64,000 nucleotides of DNA from Rs1 sp000416275 (lineage in GTDB: Bacteria > Pseudomonadota > Gammaproteobacteria > Pseudomonadales > Balneatricaceae). The notes under the pieces were generated by a model, which did not search any database, was not told the origin of the DNA, and worked only from the letters and a program-made list of their open reading frames with translations. This document shows positions 18,501-28,160 of this stretch, piece after piece. The stretch is taken from positions 806,001 to 870,000 of the forward strand of contig OZ251574.1 in the NCBI GenBank assembly GCA_965243635.1. Direction: 5' to 3'. The position numbers and the translations under genes are program-made. Every line of letters starts with the position of its first letter. Position 1 is the stretch's first letter.

Positions 18501-20138
18501 ATGACGCGTTATATTTTCGTCACAGGCGGTGTTGTGTCCTCATTGGGCAAAGGCATTGCAGCGGCTTCACTGGCCGCAATACTAGAAGCACGTGGCCTCA
18601 ATGTCACGATGCTGAAATTAGACCCCTATATTAACGTCGACCCAGGGACGATGAGTCCTTTTCAGCACGGTGAAGTGTTCGTCACTGAAGATGGTGCTGA
18701 AACAGATTTAGACTTAGGTCACTATGAGCGTTTTATTCGCACCACCATGAAGAAGAGCAATAACTTCACGACAGGTCGGGTCTATCAATATGTCTTAAAC
18801 AAAGAGCGTCGTGGTGACTATTTAGGTGGGACAGTGCAAGTCATCCCGCATATCACTGATGAAATCAAGCGCCGTGTGGAAAAAGGTGCCAGAGGGGTTG
18901 ATATTGCCCTCGTTGAAATAGGCGGTACCGTCGGTGATATTGAGTCGCAGCCGTTCTTGGAAGCGATTCGACAAATGCGCGTCGAACTAGGCTATAACCG
19001 TACTTTGTTTATGCACTTGGCACTGGTTCCCTACATTGCGACAGCGGGAGAGTCTAAGACTAAACCAGCGCAGCATTCGGTTAAGGAAATGCGTTCAATT
19101 GGTATTCAGCCAGATATTTTAGTCTGTCGTTCAGACCATGAAATTCCCGATGATTCACGTCGCAAACTCTCGTTATTTACCAATGTTGAAGAGCGTGCCG
19201 TAATCGCCTTGCCCGATGCGAATACTATCTACAATATTCCACAGATACTCTGGGAGCAAAACTTAGATGACATCGTCGTCGAAAGATTTGGCATAGATGC
19301 ACCAGAGGCTGATTTATCCGAGTGGACTCGAGTTGCCGATGCGCACCTCAATCCGCAGGGCGAAGTACGTATCGCGATGGTCGGTAAGTATATGGAGCTT
19401 TTGGACGCTTATAAGTCTTTGATTGAAGCGATTAGCCATGCGGGAATTCAATTGCGTAAAAAAGTAAGAATTGATTTTATTGATTCTGAGCGCATTGAAC
19501 ACGATGGCATTGATATTCTTAAAAGTGCCAGTGCTATCTTGGTCCCCGGTGGCTTTGGTGAGCGCGGCGTTGAAGGTAAAATTGCCGCGGTAAAATATGC
19601 GCGTGAAAACAAAATTCCCTATCTGGGAATTTGTTTGGGAATGCAGGTAGCGGTGATTGAATTTGCCCGCAACGTCGCTGGTCTCGAAGGCGCAAACTCT
19701 ACTGAGTTCGTACAAGACACTCAGTATCCAGTGATTGGTTTGATCACTGAGTGGATTGACGGCGAAGGAAAAGTTGAAACCCGTGACCGCGATACTGATT
19801 TAGGTGGAACCATGCGTTTGGGGGCACAAATTTGTCATCTAACAGCGGGCTCTACTATTGCTGGTGCCTATGGTGCTACAGAAATAGTCGAACGCCATCG
19901 GCACCGCTATGAAGTAAATAATAACTATGTTGCGCAATTAGAGCAGGCAGGGTTGGTGATTACCGGTCGTTCAACTGATGGTGAATTAGTCGAAGTAGTC
20001 GAAGTTAAAGATCATCCTTGGTTTGTGGCCTGTCAGTTCCATCCGGAATTTACATCGTCGCCACGGGATGGGCACGGTCTCTTCTCTGGTTTTATAGAGG
20101 CGGCACTCGCGCAGCAGAAACTGCAGAGCGACAGTTAA
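18501..20138 (+). CDS. pyrG: CTP synthase
   Basis: Makes CTP from UTP, ATP and glutamine. The N-terminal amidoligase domain (FVTGGVVSSLGKGIAAAS; LDPYINVDPGTMSPFQHGEVFVTEDG) is followed by a class I glutamine amidotransferase domain with the nucleophile Cys378 in YLGICLGMQ and the His/Glu pair in CQFHPEFTSSP. 545 residues. In pseudomonads kdsA follows; here 259 bp without a gene lead to eno. Confidence 0.98.
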   Translation: MTRYIFVTGGVVSSLGKGIAAASLAAILEARGLNVTMLKLDPYINVDPGTMSPFQHGEVFVTEDGAETDLDLGHYERFIRTTMKKSNNFTTGRVYQYVLNKERRGDYLGGTVQVIPHITDEIKRRVEKGARGVDIALVEIGGTVGDIESQPFLEAIRQMRVELGYNRTLFMHLALVPYIATAGESKTKPAQHSVKEMRSIGIQPDILVCRSDHEIPDDSRRKLSLFTNVEERAVIALPDANTIYNIPQILWEQNLDDIVVERFGIDAPEADLSEWTRVADAHLNPQGEVRIAMVGKYMELLDAYKSLIEAISHAGIQLRKKVRIDFIDSERIEHDGIDILKSASAILVPGGFGERGVEGKIAAVKYARENKIPYLGICLGMQVAVIEFARNVAGLEGANSTEFVQDTQYPVIGLITEWIDGEGKVETRDRDTDLGGTMRLGAQICHLTAGSTIAGAYGATEIVERHRHRYEVNNNYVAQLEQAGLVITGRSTDGELVEVVEVKDHPWFVACQFHPEFTSSPRDGHGLFSGFIEAALAQQKLQSDS

Positions 20139-20397
20139 AAGATAGAAACGTGAGGGGCTTTAGGCTCCTTCCTTTTGACTAAAAAATCAGCGAAGCGCAG
20201 AGTTTCCAAATATTTATATTCATGTGATGGATTTAAATAGAAGATGGTGAACGGTTGATATGCTACCGACCACGCTTAAACTAACTAGCGATTATGATTA
20301 GTGGTTAAGCGAGTGAAATGCATCGATATTAAACTGATTCTTAGTGGCAATGCTGTTGATATCAACAGCTATCTGGCTACTAACAAAGGAGTGAAGA

Positions 20398-21690
20398 ATG
20401 GCGCTTATAGCGAAGATCCAAGCAAGAGAAATATTAGACTCTAGAGGAAATCCTACTATTGAAGCAGATGTCACCCTTGAAAGTGGTGCATTTGGCACAG
20501 CTTGTGCTCCCTCTGGTGCGTCTACTGGATCTAGAGAAGCTCTTGAATTAAGAGATGGCGATAAGTCTCGTTACTTAGGTAAAGGTGTTTTAAAAGCGGT
20601 CGCTGCGGTCAACGGCCCGATTCGCGATGCGCTAATTGGTACTAGTGCTCTAGATCAGCGCGCTCTGGATAATATAATGTTGACGCTGGACGGTACTGAA
20701 AACAAAGAGAACTTAGGAGCCAACGCGATATTGGCCGTGTCATTAGCGGCAGCAAAAGCGGCAGCAGTACACAAGGGTGTCCCTTTGTATGCGCATATTG
20801 CGGATTTAAATAATACTCCAGGAAAATACACTCTGCCTGTGCCGATGATGAACATCATCAATGGCGGCGAGCATGCCGATAACAATATTGATATTCAAGA
20901 GTTTATGGTTCAACCTGTCAACTTTGAAAATTTCCCTGAAGCGCTGCGCTGTGGTACTGAAATCTTTCATGCACTTAAGGCGGTGTTGTCAAGTCGCGGA
21001 CTAAGTACAGCAGTTGGCGATGAAGGTGGCTTCGCGCCTAATCTCTCTTCAAACGAAGAGGCTTTAGTGGTCATTAAAGAGGCAGTGTCCAATGCCGGTT
21101 ATAAACTGGGTGTAGATGTAACTTTAGCCTTGGATTGTGCCGCATCTGAGTTTTACGCAGACGGTAAATACAATTTGGCGGGAGACAATAAGTCTTTTGA
21201 CTCGAATGGCTTTACTGATTATTTAGCTGATCTTGCGGCTAACTACCCAATACTATCGATAGAAGACGGTATGGATGAGTCGGATTGGGATGGCTGGGCG
21301 ACCTTGACGAAGAAGATTGGCGACAAAGTGCAATTGGTCGGAGATGACCTGTTTGTCACTAATACTAAAATTTTAAAGCGCGGCATTGAACAGCAAATCG
21401 GCAACTCAATCTTGATTAAATTTAATCAAATTGGTTCTCTATCAGAGACCCTTGATGCGATAAAAATGGCCAAAGACGCGGGCTTTAGTGTAGTTATTTC
21501 GCATCGTTCAGGAGAAACTGAAGATACCACTATTGCCGATTTAGCGGTAGGTACAGCGGCAGGGCAAATCAAAACTGGCTCATTGTCGCGCTCTGACAGG
21601 GTTGCAAAATACAACCGCTTGTTAAGGATAGCTGAAGAGTTAGGTGAAAATGCTATCTATAACGGTTTATCTGAAATCAAAGGTCAGTAA
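20398..21690 (+). CDS. eno: Enolase
   Basis: Converts 2-phosphoglycerate to phosphoenolpyruvate; also a degradosome partner in this class. AREILDSRGNPTIEADV, the mobile loop GAPSGASTGSREALELRDGD-like segment, GDEGGFAPN, LSIEDGMDESDWDGW and the signature ILIKFNQIGSLSET...SHRSGETEDTTIADLAVG are present. 430 residues. An AAGGAG ribosome site lies before the ATG. A clear terminator follows. Confidence 0.98.
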   Translation: MALIAKIQAREILDSRGNPTIEADVTLESGAFGTACAPSGASTGSREALELRDGDKSRYLGKGVLKAVAAVNGPIRDALIGTSALDQRALDNIMLTLDGTENKENLGANAILAVSLAAAKAAAVHKGVPLYAHIADLNNTPGKYTLPVPMMNIINGGEHADNNIDIQEFMVQPVNFENFPEALRCGTEIFHALKAVLSSRGLSTAVGDEGGFAPNLSSNEEALVVIKEAVSNAGYKLGVDVTLALDCAASEFYADGKYNLAGDNKSFDSNGFTDYLADLAANYPILSIEDGMDESDWDGWATLTKKIGDKVQLVGDDLFVTNTKILKRGIEQQIGNSILIKFNQIGSLSETLDAIKMAKDAGFSVVISHRSGETEDTTIADLAVGTAAGQIKTGSLSRSDRVAKYNRLLRIAEELGENAIYNGLSEIKGQ

Positions 21691-21720
21691 GCTGGCGTTG
21701 ATTGAGCATAAAAGACCGCA

Positions 21721-21752
21721 AAACTCCCCGACTGGCAAGTAGGGGAGTTTTT
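21721..21752 (+). terminator. Rho-independent terminator after eno
   Basis: AAACTCCCC and GGGGAGTTT form the stem around a 12-nt loop, with T residues following. It separates eno from ftsB. Confidence 0.9.
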
Positions 21753-21855
21753 CAGTTCAAGACGCTATCATCTGAGGATTAGCTATGCGGTTACCGTTCA
21801 GGCTCTCCGTATCCTCTATAGGTATACTGATTGAAATAGTTTATATAGGTTAGAC

Positions 21856-22140
21856 ATGTATCGAATTCTTCTTTTGTCGTTAGTTACTTTGCTGGCTGTC
21901 TTGCAGTATCGGATGTGGTTTGGAGAGAGTAATGTTTTTGAGTTGGCTGCTCTAGAGCAAGAAATTACTGCACAGAGTGTCGAAAATGATAAATTACTGT
22001 TACGCAATCATCAGTTAGAAGCTGAAGTTAAAGATTTACGTAAGGGATTGATCGCGGTTGAAGAGCGAGCGCGAAGTGAGTTGGGTATGTTGAAACCTAA
22101 TGAAACCTTTTACCAGTTAATAAATACCGCTGAGCAGTAA
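21856..22140 (+). CDS. ftsB: Cell division protein FtsB
   Basis: Small bitopic divisome protein that binds FtsL and FtsQ. One N-terminal membrane segment (MYRILLLSLVTLLAVLQYRMWFG), then a periplasmic coiled coil with heptads and the conserved E-RARSELGM(L/I)KP-E-F block. 94 residues. Its position after eno is standard, but ispD and ispF, which normally follow, are not here. Confidence 0.94.
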   Translation: MYRILLLSLVTLLAVLQYRMWFGESNVFELAALEQEITAQSVENDKLLLRNHQLEAEVKDLRKGLIAVEERARSELGMLKPNETFYQLINTAEQ

Positions 22141-22169
22141 AGCTGTTAGCACAGAACCGGATTTAATCG

Positions 22170-23207
22170 ATGCATCAATACCCCACAGATTACCAATATC
22201 TATATGCTAAACCTGAATGCAGCGCTGTGATTAGAAGTAGCAATCAAGACTTTAAAGTATTTGAAATACCCGCGTTCGAGCCAGACGGAGAAGGTGAGCA
22301 CTGGTATATAAAAATACGCAAAGACGGTGAAAATACCGATTGGGTAGCTAAGCAGCTGGCCAATTTTTTTGCCGTAGGCAGTAAAGAAATTGGCTATGCG
22401 GGAAAAAAAGACCGTCACGCAATTACCGAACAGTGGTTTAGTGTTTGTTTACCAGGGATTAAGGCTATTGATATGGATGCTTTTAATACCTCTAGCATCA
22501 CTGTAATCGAAGTGCGAAAACACAGTAGAAAATTACGCACCGGGGCGCTCAAAGGCAATCGATTTGAATTAGTACTTCGCCAGGTTAGCGATGATCAAGA
22601 GTTGACCAAGCGGCTGCAGTTAATTGAGCAGGGAGTTCCCAATTATTTTGGCGAGCAGCGCTTTGGCTTTGGTGGCGGTAATTTAACCAAGGGGATCGCC
22701 TTACTCAAAGAACAGTTTAAGGAAAAAAATCGCAGTAAAAAAGGCCTGTATATTTCAGCGGTGCGCTCGTGGATTTTTAACCATTGTCTCTCTAATAGAA
22801 TAACAGAAAATCTCTGGGCGACCTTAATAGAAGGCGATGTGGTGATGCTCGATGGCAGCCACAGTCACTTTTTAGCAGATGATCTAGAGCAGATAACCTC
22901 GCGCTTACTAGCCCTAGATCTTCATTTGACCGGCCCGTTGTGGGGACGGGGACGATCGATAGTCGCAGCGAGTGCGCAGCAGTGGGAAGAGGCGCAACTA
23001 TCTACCTACACCGATATCACCGAGCGGTTAGAATACATGGGGCTAAAGCAAGAGCGTCGATCGCTGCGCTTGATGCCTAAGAATCTAACCGCAAAGTGCA
23101 CCGATCCAGGCACTTGGCTAATCAGTTTCGAATTGACCTCAGGATCTTTCGCGACCAGTGTGTTGAGAGAACTCTGTGATTACAGCAGTGCAGGGGCAAG
23201 CACATGA
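22170..23207 (+). CDS. truD: tRNA pseudouridine(13) synthase TruD
   Basis: Isomerises U13 of tRNA-Glu. GYAGKKDRHAITEQWFSV carries the catalytic Asp (residue 81), and NYFGEQRFGFGGGNL and the C-terminal LRLMP...LTSGSFATSVLREL blocks are family hallmarks. 345 residues. It starts 29 bp after ftsB and overlaps surE by 4 bp (ATGA). Confidence 0.95.
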   Translation: MHQYPTDYQYLYAKPECSAVIRSSNQDFKVFEIPAFEPDGEGEHWYIKIRKDGENTDWVAKQLANFFAVGSKEIGYAGKKDRHAITEQWFSVCLPGIKAIDMDAFNTSSITVIEVRKHSRKLRTGALKGNRFELVLRQVSDDQELTKRLQLIEQGVPNYFGEQRFGFGGGNLTKGIALLKEQFKEKNRSKKGLYISAVRSWIFNHCLSNRITENLWATLIEGDVVMLDGSHSHFLADDLEQITSRLLALDLHLTGPLWGRGRSIVAASAQQWEEAQLSTYTDITERLEYMGLKQERRSLRLMPKNLTAKCTDPGTWLISFELTSGSFATSVLRELCDYSSAGAST

Positions 23208-23953
23208 TACAGATATTAGTCTCTAACGACGATGGGGTGAAAGCTCCAGGGATGTTTGAGCTGGTAGAGCAACTAAAAAAAATTGCCCAGGTACAAGTGA
23301 TTGCGCCAGACCGAAATCGCTCCGGGGCGAGTAATGCGCTTACTTTAGATAAGCCGTTGAGTGCATATGTGCACAAAAGCGGCTTTATCAGTATCGATGG
23401 CACACCGACCGACTGTGTCAACTTGGGAGTGGCTGGCACCTTTGGGGTGATCCCTGAAGTGGTCGTCTCAGGCATTAATGCCGGTGCTAATTTAGGTGAT
23501 GACGTATTGTATTCAGGGACAGTAGCGGCGGCGATGGAAGGTCGCACGCTGGGTTTGTCGGGGATAGCGATATCCGTGACTAGCTCACATCCAGTGCACT
23601 TTGCCACGGCGGCAATCATCGCCAAAGACTTGGTGTTGAAGCTCAAAGATTTAAAAATCGCCCCTAGAACAGTGCTGAATGTGAATGTACCTGATTTACC
23701 TATTGAACAAATAAAAGGTATCCACGTTACTCGTTTAGGGCATCGAGCGGTATCGAAGACGCCGATAGAATGTATTGACCCACGCGGTGAAGTCAAACAC
23801 TGGATCGCCGGTGTTGGAGAGGCTATCGACAGTGGCCCAGGCACGGATTTTTATGCAGTCGCCAATGGCTATGTGTCAATCACACCGGTCCATTTTGATA
23901 TGACAAACTATGCAGTTATTAATAATGTTGAAGATTGGCTGGAGGGAGTTTAG
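23204..23953 (+). CDS. surE: 5'/3'-nucleotidase SurE
   Basis: Stationary-phase nucleoside monophosphatase. Metal ligands: Asp9 and Asp10 in LVSNDDGVKAPG, the Ser in RSGASNALTL and the Asn in SGINAGANLGDDVLYSGTVAAAMEG. 249 residues. The ATG overlaps the truD stop, and its TAG stop overlaps the GTG start of pcm, a tightly coupled truD-surE-pcm unit. Confidence 0.96.
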   Translation: MIQILVSNDDGVKAPGMFELVEQLKKIAQVQVIAPDRNRSGASNALTLDKPLSAYVHKSGFISIDGTPTDCVNLGVAGTFGVIPEVVVSGINAGANLGDDVLYSGTVAAAMEGRTLGLSGIAISVTSSHPVHFATAAIIAKDLVLKLKDLKIAPRTVLNVNVPDLPIEQIKGIHVTRLGHRAVSKTPIECIDPRGEVKHWIAGVGEAIDSGPGTDFYAVANGYVSITPVHFDMTNYAVINNVEDWLEGV

Positions 23954-24624
23954 TGGCAGAACAATTTGACTTGCGCGGTAGTGGTATGACCTCGCAGCGA
24001 GCTAGAGATAGATTAGTGGTTAGTTTAAAAGCCCAAGGTATTATCTCTACCGAGGTATTAAATGCGATAAAAAACACCCCGCGTCATATCTTTATCGATG
24101 AAGCTTTAGCGCATGGTGCCTATGAAAATAATGCACTGCCAATCGGCTATAACCAAACCATTTCCCAGCCTTACATCGTGGCTAAAATGACCGAGTTGCT
24201 ACTGGCCAATAAACCACTGAAAAAAGTGTTGGAAGTAGGTACTGGCTCAGGCTATCAAACGGCAATTTTGTCGCAACTGGTTGGCAAAGTGTATTCAGTC
24301 GAGCGGATCAGGCCTTTGCAGCAGCGAGCTAAGCTTAGATTGCAGGCGCTGCAGATAAACAATGTGATGCTGCAGCACACGGATGGTGGTATGGGTTTAG
24401 CTAGCTATGCACCTTTTGATGCTATTTTAGTCACAGCGGCACCCGATGAAGTCCCTGCAGAGCTATTAGCGCAGCTGGCAGTAGATGGTATTATGGTAAT
24501 TCCGGTTGGTGGCAGTCATCAGCAGGAGCTGAAAGTTATTCATAAGAAATCCGCCACTCACTACGATACTAAAATTGTCGAGGGGGTTAAGTTCGTCCCG
24601 CTGCTATCTGGGGTTATTGATTAG
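23953..24624 (+). CDS. pcm: Protein-L-isoaspartate O-methyltransferase
   Basis: Repairs isoaspartyl residues using SAM. The GTG overlapping the surE stop is the likely start (223 residues); an ATG at 23986 is an alternative. Class I methyltransferase motif VLEVGTGSGYQTAIL, with ALPIGYNQTISQPYIVAKMTELL before it and the later DAILVTAAPDEVP motif. Usual neighbour of surE and rpoS. Confidence 0.95.
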   Translation: MAEQFDLRGSGMTSQRARDRLVVSLKAQGIISTEVLNAIKNTPRHIFIDEALAHGAYENNALPIGYNQTISQPYIVAKMTELLLANKPLKKVLEVGTGSGYQTAILSQLVGKVYSVERIRPLQQRAKLRLQALQINNVMLQHTDGGMGLASYAPFDAILVTAAPDEVPAELLAQLAVDGIMVIPVGGSHQQELKVIHKKSATHYDTKIVEGVKFVPLLSGVID

Positions 24625-24793
24625 CAGCGGATGCTCGGGCAGTCTGTGAACTTCCTGTCGATCTAAGCAGAAGTCTATAAAACAACTAAAATGATCGCAC
24701 TCAGAGTACTGTAGTCGCTCCATATCCAGCTCCAATTGGTTGCAATTATTGGCATTCTAGATGATCTTAATTAATCATTGTAAAGAGGTTTTT

Positions 24794-25717
24794 TTGCAGC
24801 GTAATAAAATGGATTTTTTGACTTTATTTGTCAAAGGCACAATGATGGGCGCTGCAGATGCAGTGCCAGGAGTCTCAGGTGGTACAATCGCCTTTATCAC
24901 TGGGATATATCAAGAACTTATTCAAACCTTGAGTAAATTGGGGCCCAGTGTACTGCCGATACTCTACCAGCAGGGATTTGCAGCTGGTTGGCGGCACATC
25001 AATGGCAATTTTCTTGGTGTCTTGTTATGCGGGATGCTCACCAGTATTATCTTATTATCCAATGCAGTGCTGCATTTGTTGAGCAATTATCCGCAAATGT
25101 TATGGGGGTTCTTTTTCGGCCTGATCTGCGCTTCTACGGTGCTCCTCTCGAAAAGTATAGAAAAATGGGACTGGCTGAGTGCCTCGTTCTTTATACTCGG
25201 CACTGCCAGCGCCTACTATCTGACTACTCTATCGACGACGTCGATTGAACCGGCACTGACAAACGTGTTTTTTTCCGGTATGTTAGCCATTTGCGCGATG
25301 ATTTTGCCGGGTATTTCAGGCTCTTTCATCTTGTTGTTACTGGGCATGTACAGCTACATCCTAGGGGCGGTGAAAAATTTTGATCTATTAATTCTAGGGG
25401 TGTTTTCGCTGGGCTGCGTGGCTGGTTTATTGTGTTTTTCAAAATTATTAAGCTGGTTGTTTAGTCACTATAAAAATATTACTATGGCCTTATTGACCGG
25501 CTTCTTACTCGGCTCTTTAAATAAGGTATGGCCGTGGAAAGAGACACTGACAACTAGGTTAAACAGTCATGGAGAACAAGTGGCAGATCTGCAGCAAAAT
25601 GTATCTCCTTTCGACTATCAGTTAATAACGGGGATAGATGCATCTCTGCTGCTAGCTATGTTGCTGGCTGTGATCGGTGCAGCTCTAGTTTTAGGGCTTG
25701 AGAAGTTGAGTAAATAA
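24794..25717 (+). CDS. DUF368 polytopic membrane protein
   Basis: Inner-membrane protein of the DUF368 family, about eight membrane segments. The family signature GAADAVPGVSGGTIAFITGIYQELI lies in the first 45 residues, and a second inverted copy, MILPGISGSFILLLLGMY, lies mid-protein, consistent with an inverted-repeat transporter fold. Some DUF368 proteins have been linked to recycling of polyprenyl-phosphate carriers; I cannot show this here. TTG 24794 is preferred because AGAGG lies 5-6 nt upstream; ATG 24761 and ATG 24809 are alternatives. Placed between pcm and nlpD. Confidence 0.85.
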   Translation: MQRNKMDFLTLFVKGTMMGAADAVPGVSGGTIAFITGIYQELIQTLSKLGPSVLPILYQQGFAAGWRHINGNFLGVLLCGMLTSIILLSNAVLHLLSNYPQMLWGFFFGLICASTVLLSKSIEKWDWLSASFFILGTASAYYLTTLSTTSIEPALTNVFFSGMLAICAMILPGISGSFILLLLGMYSYILGAVKNFDLLILGVFSLGCVAGLLCFSKLLSWLFSHYKNITMALLTGFLLGSLNKVWPWKETLTTRLNSHGEQVADLQQNVSPFDYQLITGIDASLLLAMLLAVIGAALVLGLEKLSK

Positions 25718-26088
25718 GAGGTTATAATCTGCATAAAGCTGATTATTTTTGTCTTACTTGGATCAAAATGAGTCGCAAAAGGTCATATAATAAATCATTA
25801 TTCACTGACCGCTATGAGCTTAAATTTTCTTATGAGAAAAACCGCGCAATCTGCAACAGAGTTACTTATTTTATTTTACGCTACGTGAAAAATAATATGC
25901 TATTTTGTCTACTTGTCCGCAGTAAATTTATGGTGCTTAAGCTTAAGCCTGAATCAGTGATCTCAATGCACCACATAGCGCAAGCTCTTTATTCTACGGC
26001 GGTTAGAAAAATACTCGCTGAAGCAGCGGGTGCAGCTAAGATTTTTCAATTCCACTGTAGAACCAATATCTTACACTCTGTATTCACT

Positions 26089-26967
26089 TTGAAGTCACGG
26101 ATTCAGGTTAAACACATAATAGTTTTAGTGATGGTTGCCAGTTTGTTCGGCTGTACTACAGGTTATGCGCCGGTCAGTGATTTGAACTATCCGAGCAGTA
26201 AATCATACTCTCACCGAGCTGCTTCAGGAAAAGTGAAACGGAGCAGTACTCGAGGTATAAGTACTTATAGAGTCAAGGCGGGCGATACTCTGTATTCAAT
26301 TGCTTGGAAATACGGCTTAGATTTTAAACAGTTGGCGAAAAATAACGGGATTGGTGTTAACTACCTAATTCGCAATGACCAACTGTTAATAGTTAGCTCC
26401 ACCACAGGTAAACGTCAAGCGTCAAGCTATAGAGACTCTAAAATTAACAGCGCTAACAAGCTGTTAGAGAACAGAGACAAAAATAAAAAAATAATTCGAC
26501 ATAATGTTAAAAATAAGACGGAAAAACTACTAAAACTTCCACGAAAATCCCCTCGAAAAATAAAAAAATCAACATCCTACAAGCAGGGCCAGCAACGACT
26601 TTCTAAGGTTCGTTGGCAATGGCCAACTAAAGGACTATTGATTGATAAATTTAGCCGAGAAAACAAAGGTTTAAATTTAGCTGGAAAGACCGGAGATAGT
26701 GTTTTTGCAGCCGCTTCCGGTAAGGTAGTGTACGCTGGAAATGGCATCATTGGCTATGGAAATTTGATTATTATTAAGCACTCACAACAGTATCTAAGTG
26801 CATATGCTCACAATAGTGTAATATTAATTAAGGAGCAGGCTACCGTTAAAGCTGGGGTGAAAATTGCCGAAATAGGGAGTAGCGGTACGATAAAAACAAT
26901 CCTCCATTTTGAAATAAGGGAGGATGGAAAACCGGTTAATCCACTGAAATATTTGCCAAAAAAATAG
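26089..26967 (+). CDS. nlpD: NlpD-like LysM/LytM lipoprotein, murein hydrolase activator
   Basis: Outer-membrane lipoprotein that activates amidases at the division site. A lipobox (MVASLFGC) follows a hydrophobic stretch; a LysM domain (TYRVKAGDTLYSIAWKYGLD) and a basic linker lead to a C-terminal LytM domain (WPTKGLLIDKF...AYAHN...LHFEIREDGKPVNPLKYLP). Typical metal ligands are degenerate, as expected for an activator rather than an enzyme. The frame is open back to 25768, but that part is unlike a protein of this family; the TTG giving a lipoprotein signal is my choice, with no good ribosome site. The region 25718-26088 otherwise shows nothing I recognise and may contain the rpoS promoter zone's upstream part. 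Confidence 0.85.
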   Translation: MKSRIQVKHIIVLVMVASLFGCTTGYAPVSDLNYPSSKSYSHRAASGKVKRSSTRGISTYRVKAGDTLYSIAWKYGLDFKQLAKNNGIGVNYLIRNDQLLIVSSTTGKRQASSYRDSKINSANKLLENRDKNKKIIRHNVKNKTEKLLKLPRKSPRKIKKSTSYKQGQQRLSKVRWQWPTKGLLIDKFSRENKGLNLAGKTGDSVFAAASGKVVYAGNGIIGYGNLIIIKHSQQYLSAYAHNSVILIKEQATVKAGVKIAEIGSSGTIKTILHFEIREDGKPVNPLKYLPKK

Positions 26968-27006
26968 CTGGGGATTAGCTTTAACAATGGAATAAAAGGT
27001 TTGTAT

Positions 27007-28020
27007 ATGGATATCTTGAAAAGCGGAAATCAGGACGCCGAGTTTATCAGTAAAATTCAGTCTCAGGTTATGGAGAAAGGATCAGTAGAAGGAACTACTG
27101 AACACCCAAAAATAGCCATAAATTCAAAGGTAAAATTAAAACCGACAGGTCGTGGTCGTGGCAGCCAGGCACACAAAGATTTAATGAATGAAAAAAACTT
27201 AGATGCCACCCAGCTCTATCTAAATGAAATTGGCTTCTCGCCATTACTATCAGCAGAAGAAGAGGTTTACTTTTCCCGTCTAGCACTCAAAGGTTGTGAA
27301 AAATCACGTAAGCGAATGATCGAAAGTAATTTACGCTTAGTGGTTAAAATATCCAGACGGTATATCAACCGCGGGCTCTCGCTATTAGATCTTATAGAAG
27401 AAGGTAATTTAGGATTGATACGTGCTGTTGAAAAATTTGATCCCGAACGCGGTTTTAGATTTTCTACCTACGCTACTTGGTGGATAAGACAAACCATCGA
27501 ACGGGCGATTATGAATCAGACGCGGACCATTCGCCTACCTATTCACGTAGTAAAAGAATTAAATGTATATTTACGTGCTGCTCGGCAATTAGCTCAGAAG
27601 CTCGATCATGAACCTACAGCGGAACAAATAGCCAAGTTAGTAGATAAGCCAGTTGCCAGTGTGGAGAAAATTCTAGGGCTTAACGAGAGAGTTGTCTCGA
27701 TAGATTTGCCGATAGCAGGCTCTAAGAAAACCGTGGTCGAGACAGTTGCAGCCCATGATAGTTTTGACCCAAGCGTCGCTCTACAAGCTAGCGATTTAAG
27801 TGGTAGCTTAGATCATTGGTTAGACGAGTTGCCGGAGAAGCATGCAGAAGTATTGGCAAGACGTTTTGGTTTGCGAGGTTACGGGATGAACACGTTAGAA
27901 GAGGTCGGTAAAGAAATTGGTTTGACTCGAGAAAGAGTCAGGCAAATTCAAGTAGAGGCATTAAAGAAATTAAGAGAGATTGTTGAACGTAATGGTTTAA
28001 GCAGCGAAGACCTTTTATAG
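27007..28020 (+). CDS. rpoS: RNA polymerase sigma factor RpoS
   Basis: General stress/stationary-phase sigma factor. DATQLYLNEIGFSPLLSAEEEV (region 1.2), NLRLVVKISRRYINRGLSLLDLIEEGNLGLIRAVEKFDPERGFRFSTYATWWIRQTIERAIMNQTRTIRLP (region 2, quoted by its range about residues 110-185), region 3 and a region 4 helix-turn-helix (LTRERVRQIQVEALKKLR). 337 residues. AAAGG precedes the ATG; a TTG two codons upstream is not preferred. It sits after nlpD as in most Gammaproteobacteria. Confidence 0.96.
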   Translation: MDILKSGNQDAEFISKIQSQVMEKGSVEGTTEHPKIAINSKVKLKPTGRGRGSQAHKDLMNEKNLDATQLYLNEIGFSPLLSAEEEVYFSRLALKGCEKSRKRMIESNLRLVVKISRRYINRGLSLLDLIEEGNLGLIRAVEKFDPERGFRFSTYATWWIRQTIERAIMNQTRTIRLPIHVVKELNVYLRAARQLAQKLDHEPTAEQIAKLVDKPVASVEKILGLNERVVSIDLPIAGSKKTVVETVAAHDSFDPSVALQASDLSGSLDHWLDELPEKHAEVLARRFGLRGYGMNTLEEVGKEIGLTRERVRQIQVEALKKLREIVERNGLSSEDLL

Positions 28021-28044
28021 TGATTTAAGGTAGTTATGTATTGA

Positions 28045-28076
28045 AAAATGGCAGTCATGTGACTGTCATTTTTTTT
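28045..28076 (+). terminator. Rho-independent terminator after rpoS
   Basis: AATGGCAGTCA and TGACTGTCATT form an 11-bp stem (one mismatch-free core, 2-nt loop) followed by eight T. Confidence 0.92.
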
Positions 28077-28160
28077 ATTTATAACAAATAGTATTAGCTC
28101 TGGTGAGAGCATCGGTGACTAACTGTAGTATCCAACTTACTGAACAATCAGTGGTCCTCG

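Noticed and set aside
19314..19715. Open frame antisense to pyrG
   Set aside because: Shadow of the conserved CTP synthase gene with no recognisable domain.
23122..23844. Long open frame on the minus strand opposite surE
   Set aside because: Lies fully antisense to well-supported truD and surE, has no family motif and reflects codon bias of the coding strand.
25768..26088. N-terminal extension of the nlpD frame
   Set aside because: About 107 codons precede the lipobox; they show no domain and would bury the lipoprotein signal, so they are more likely leader sequence.
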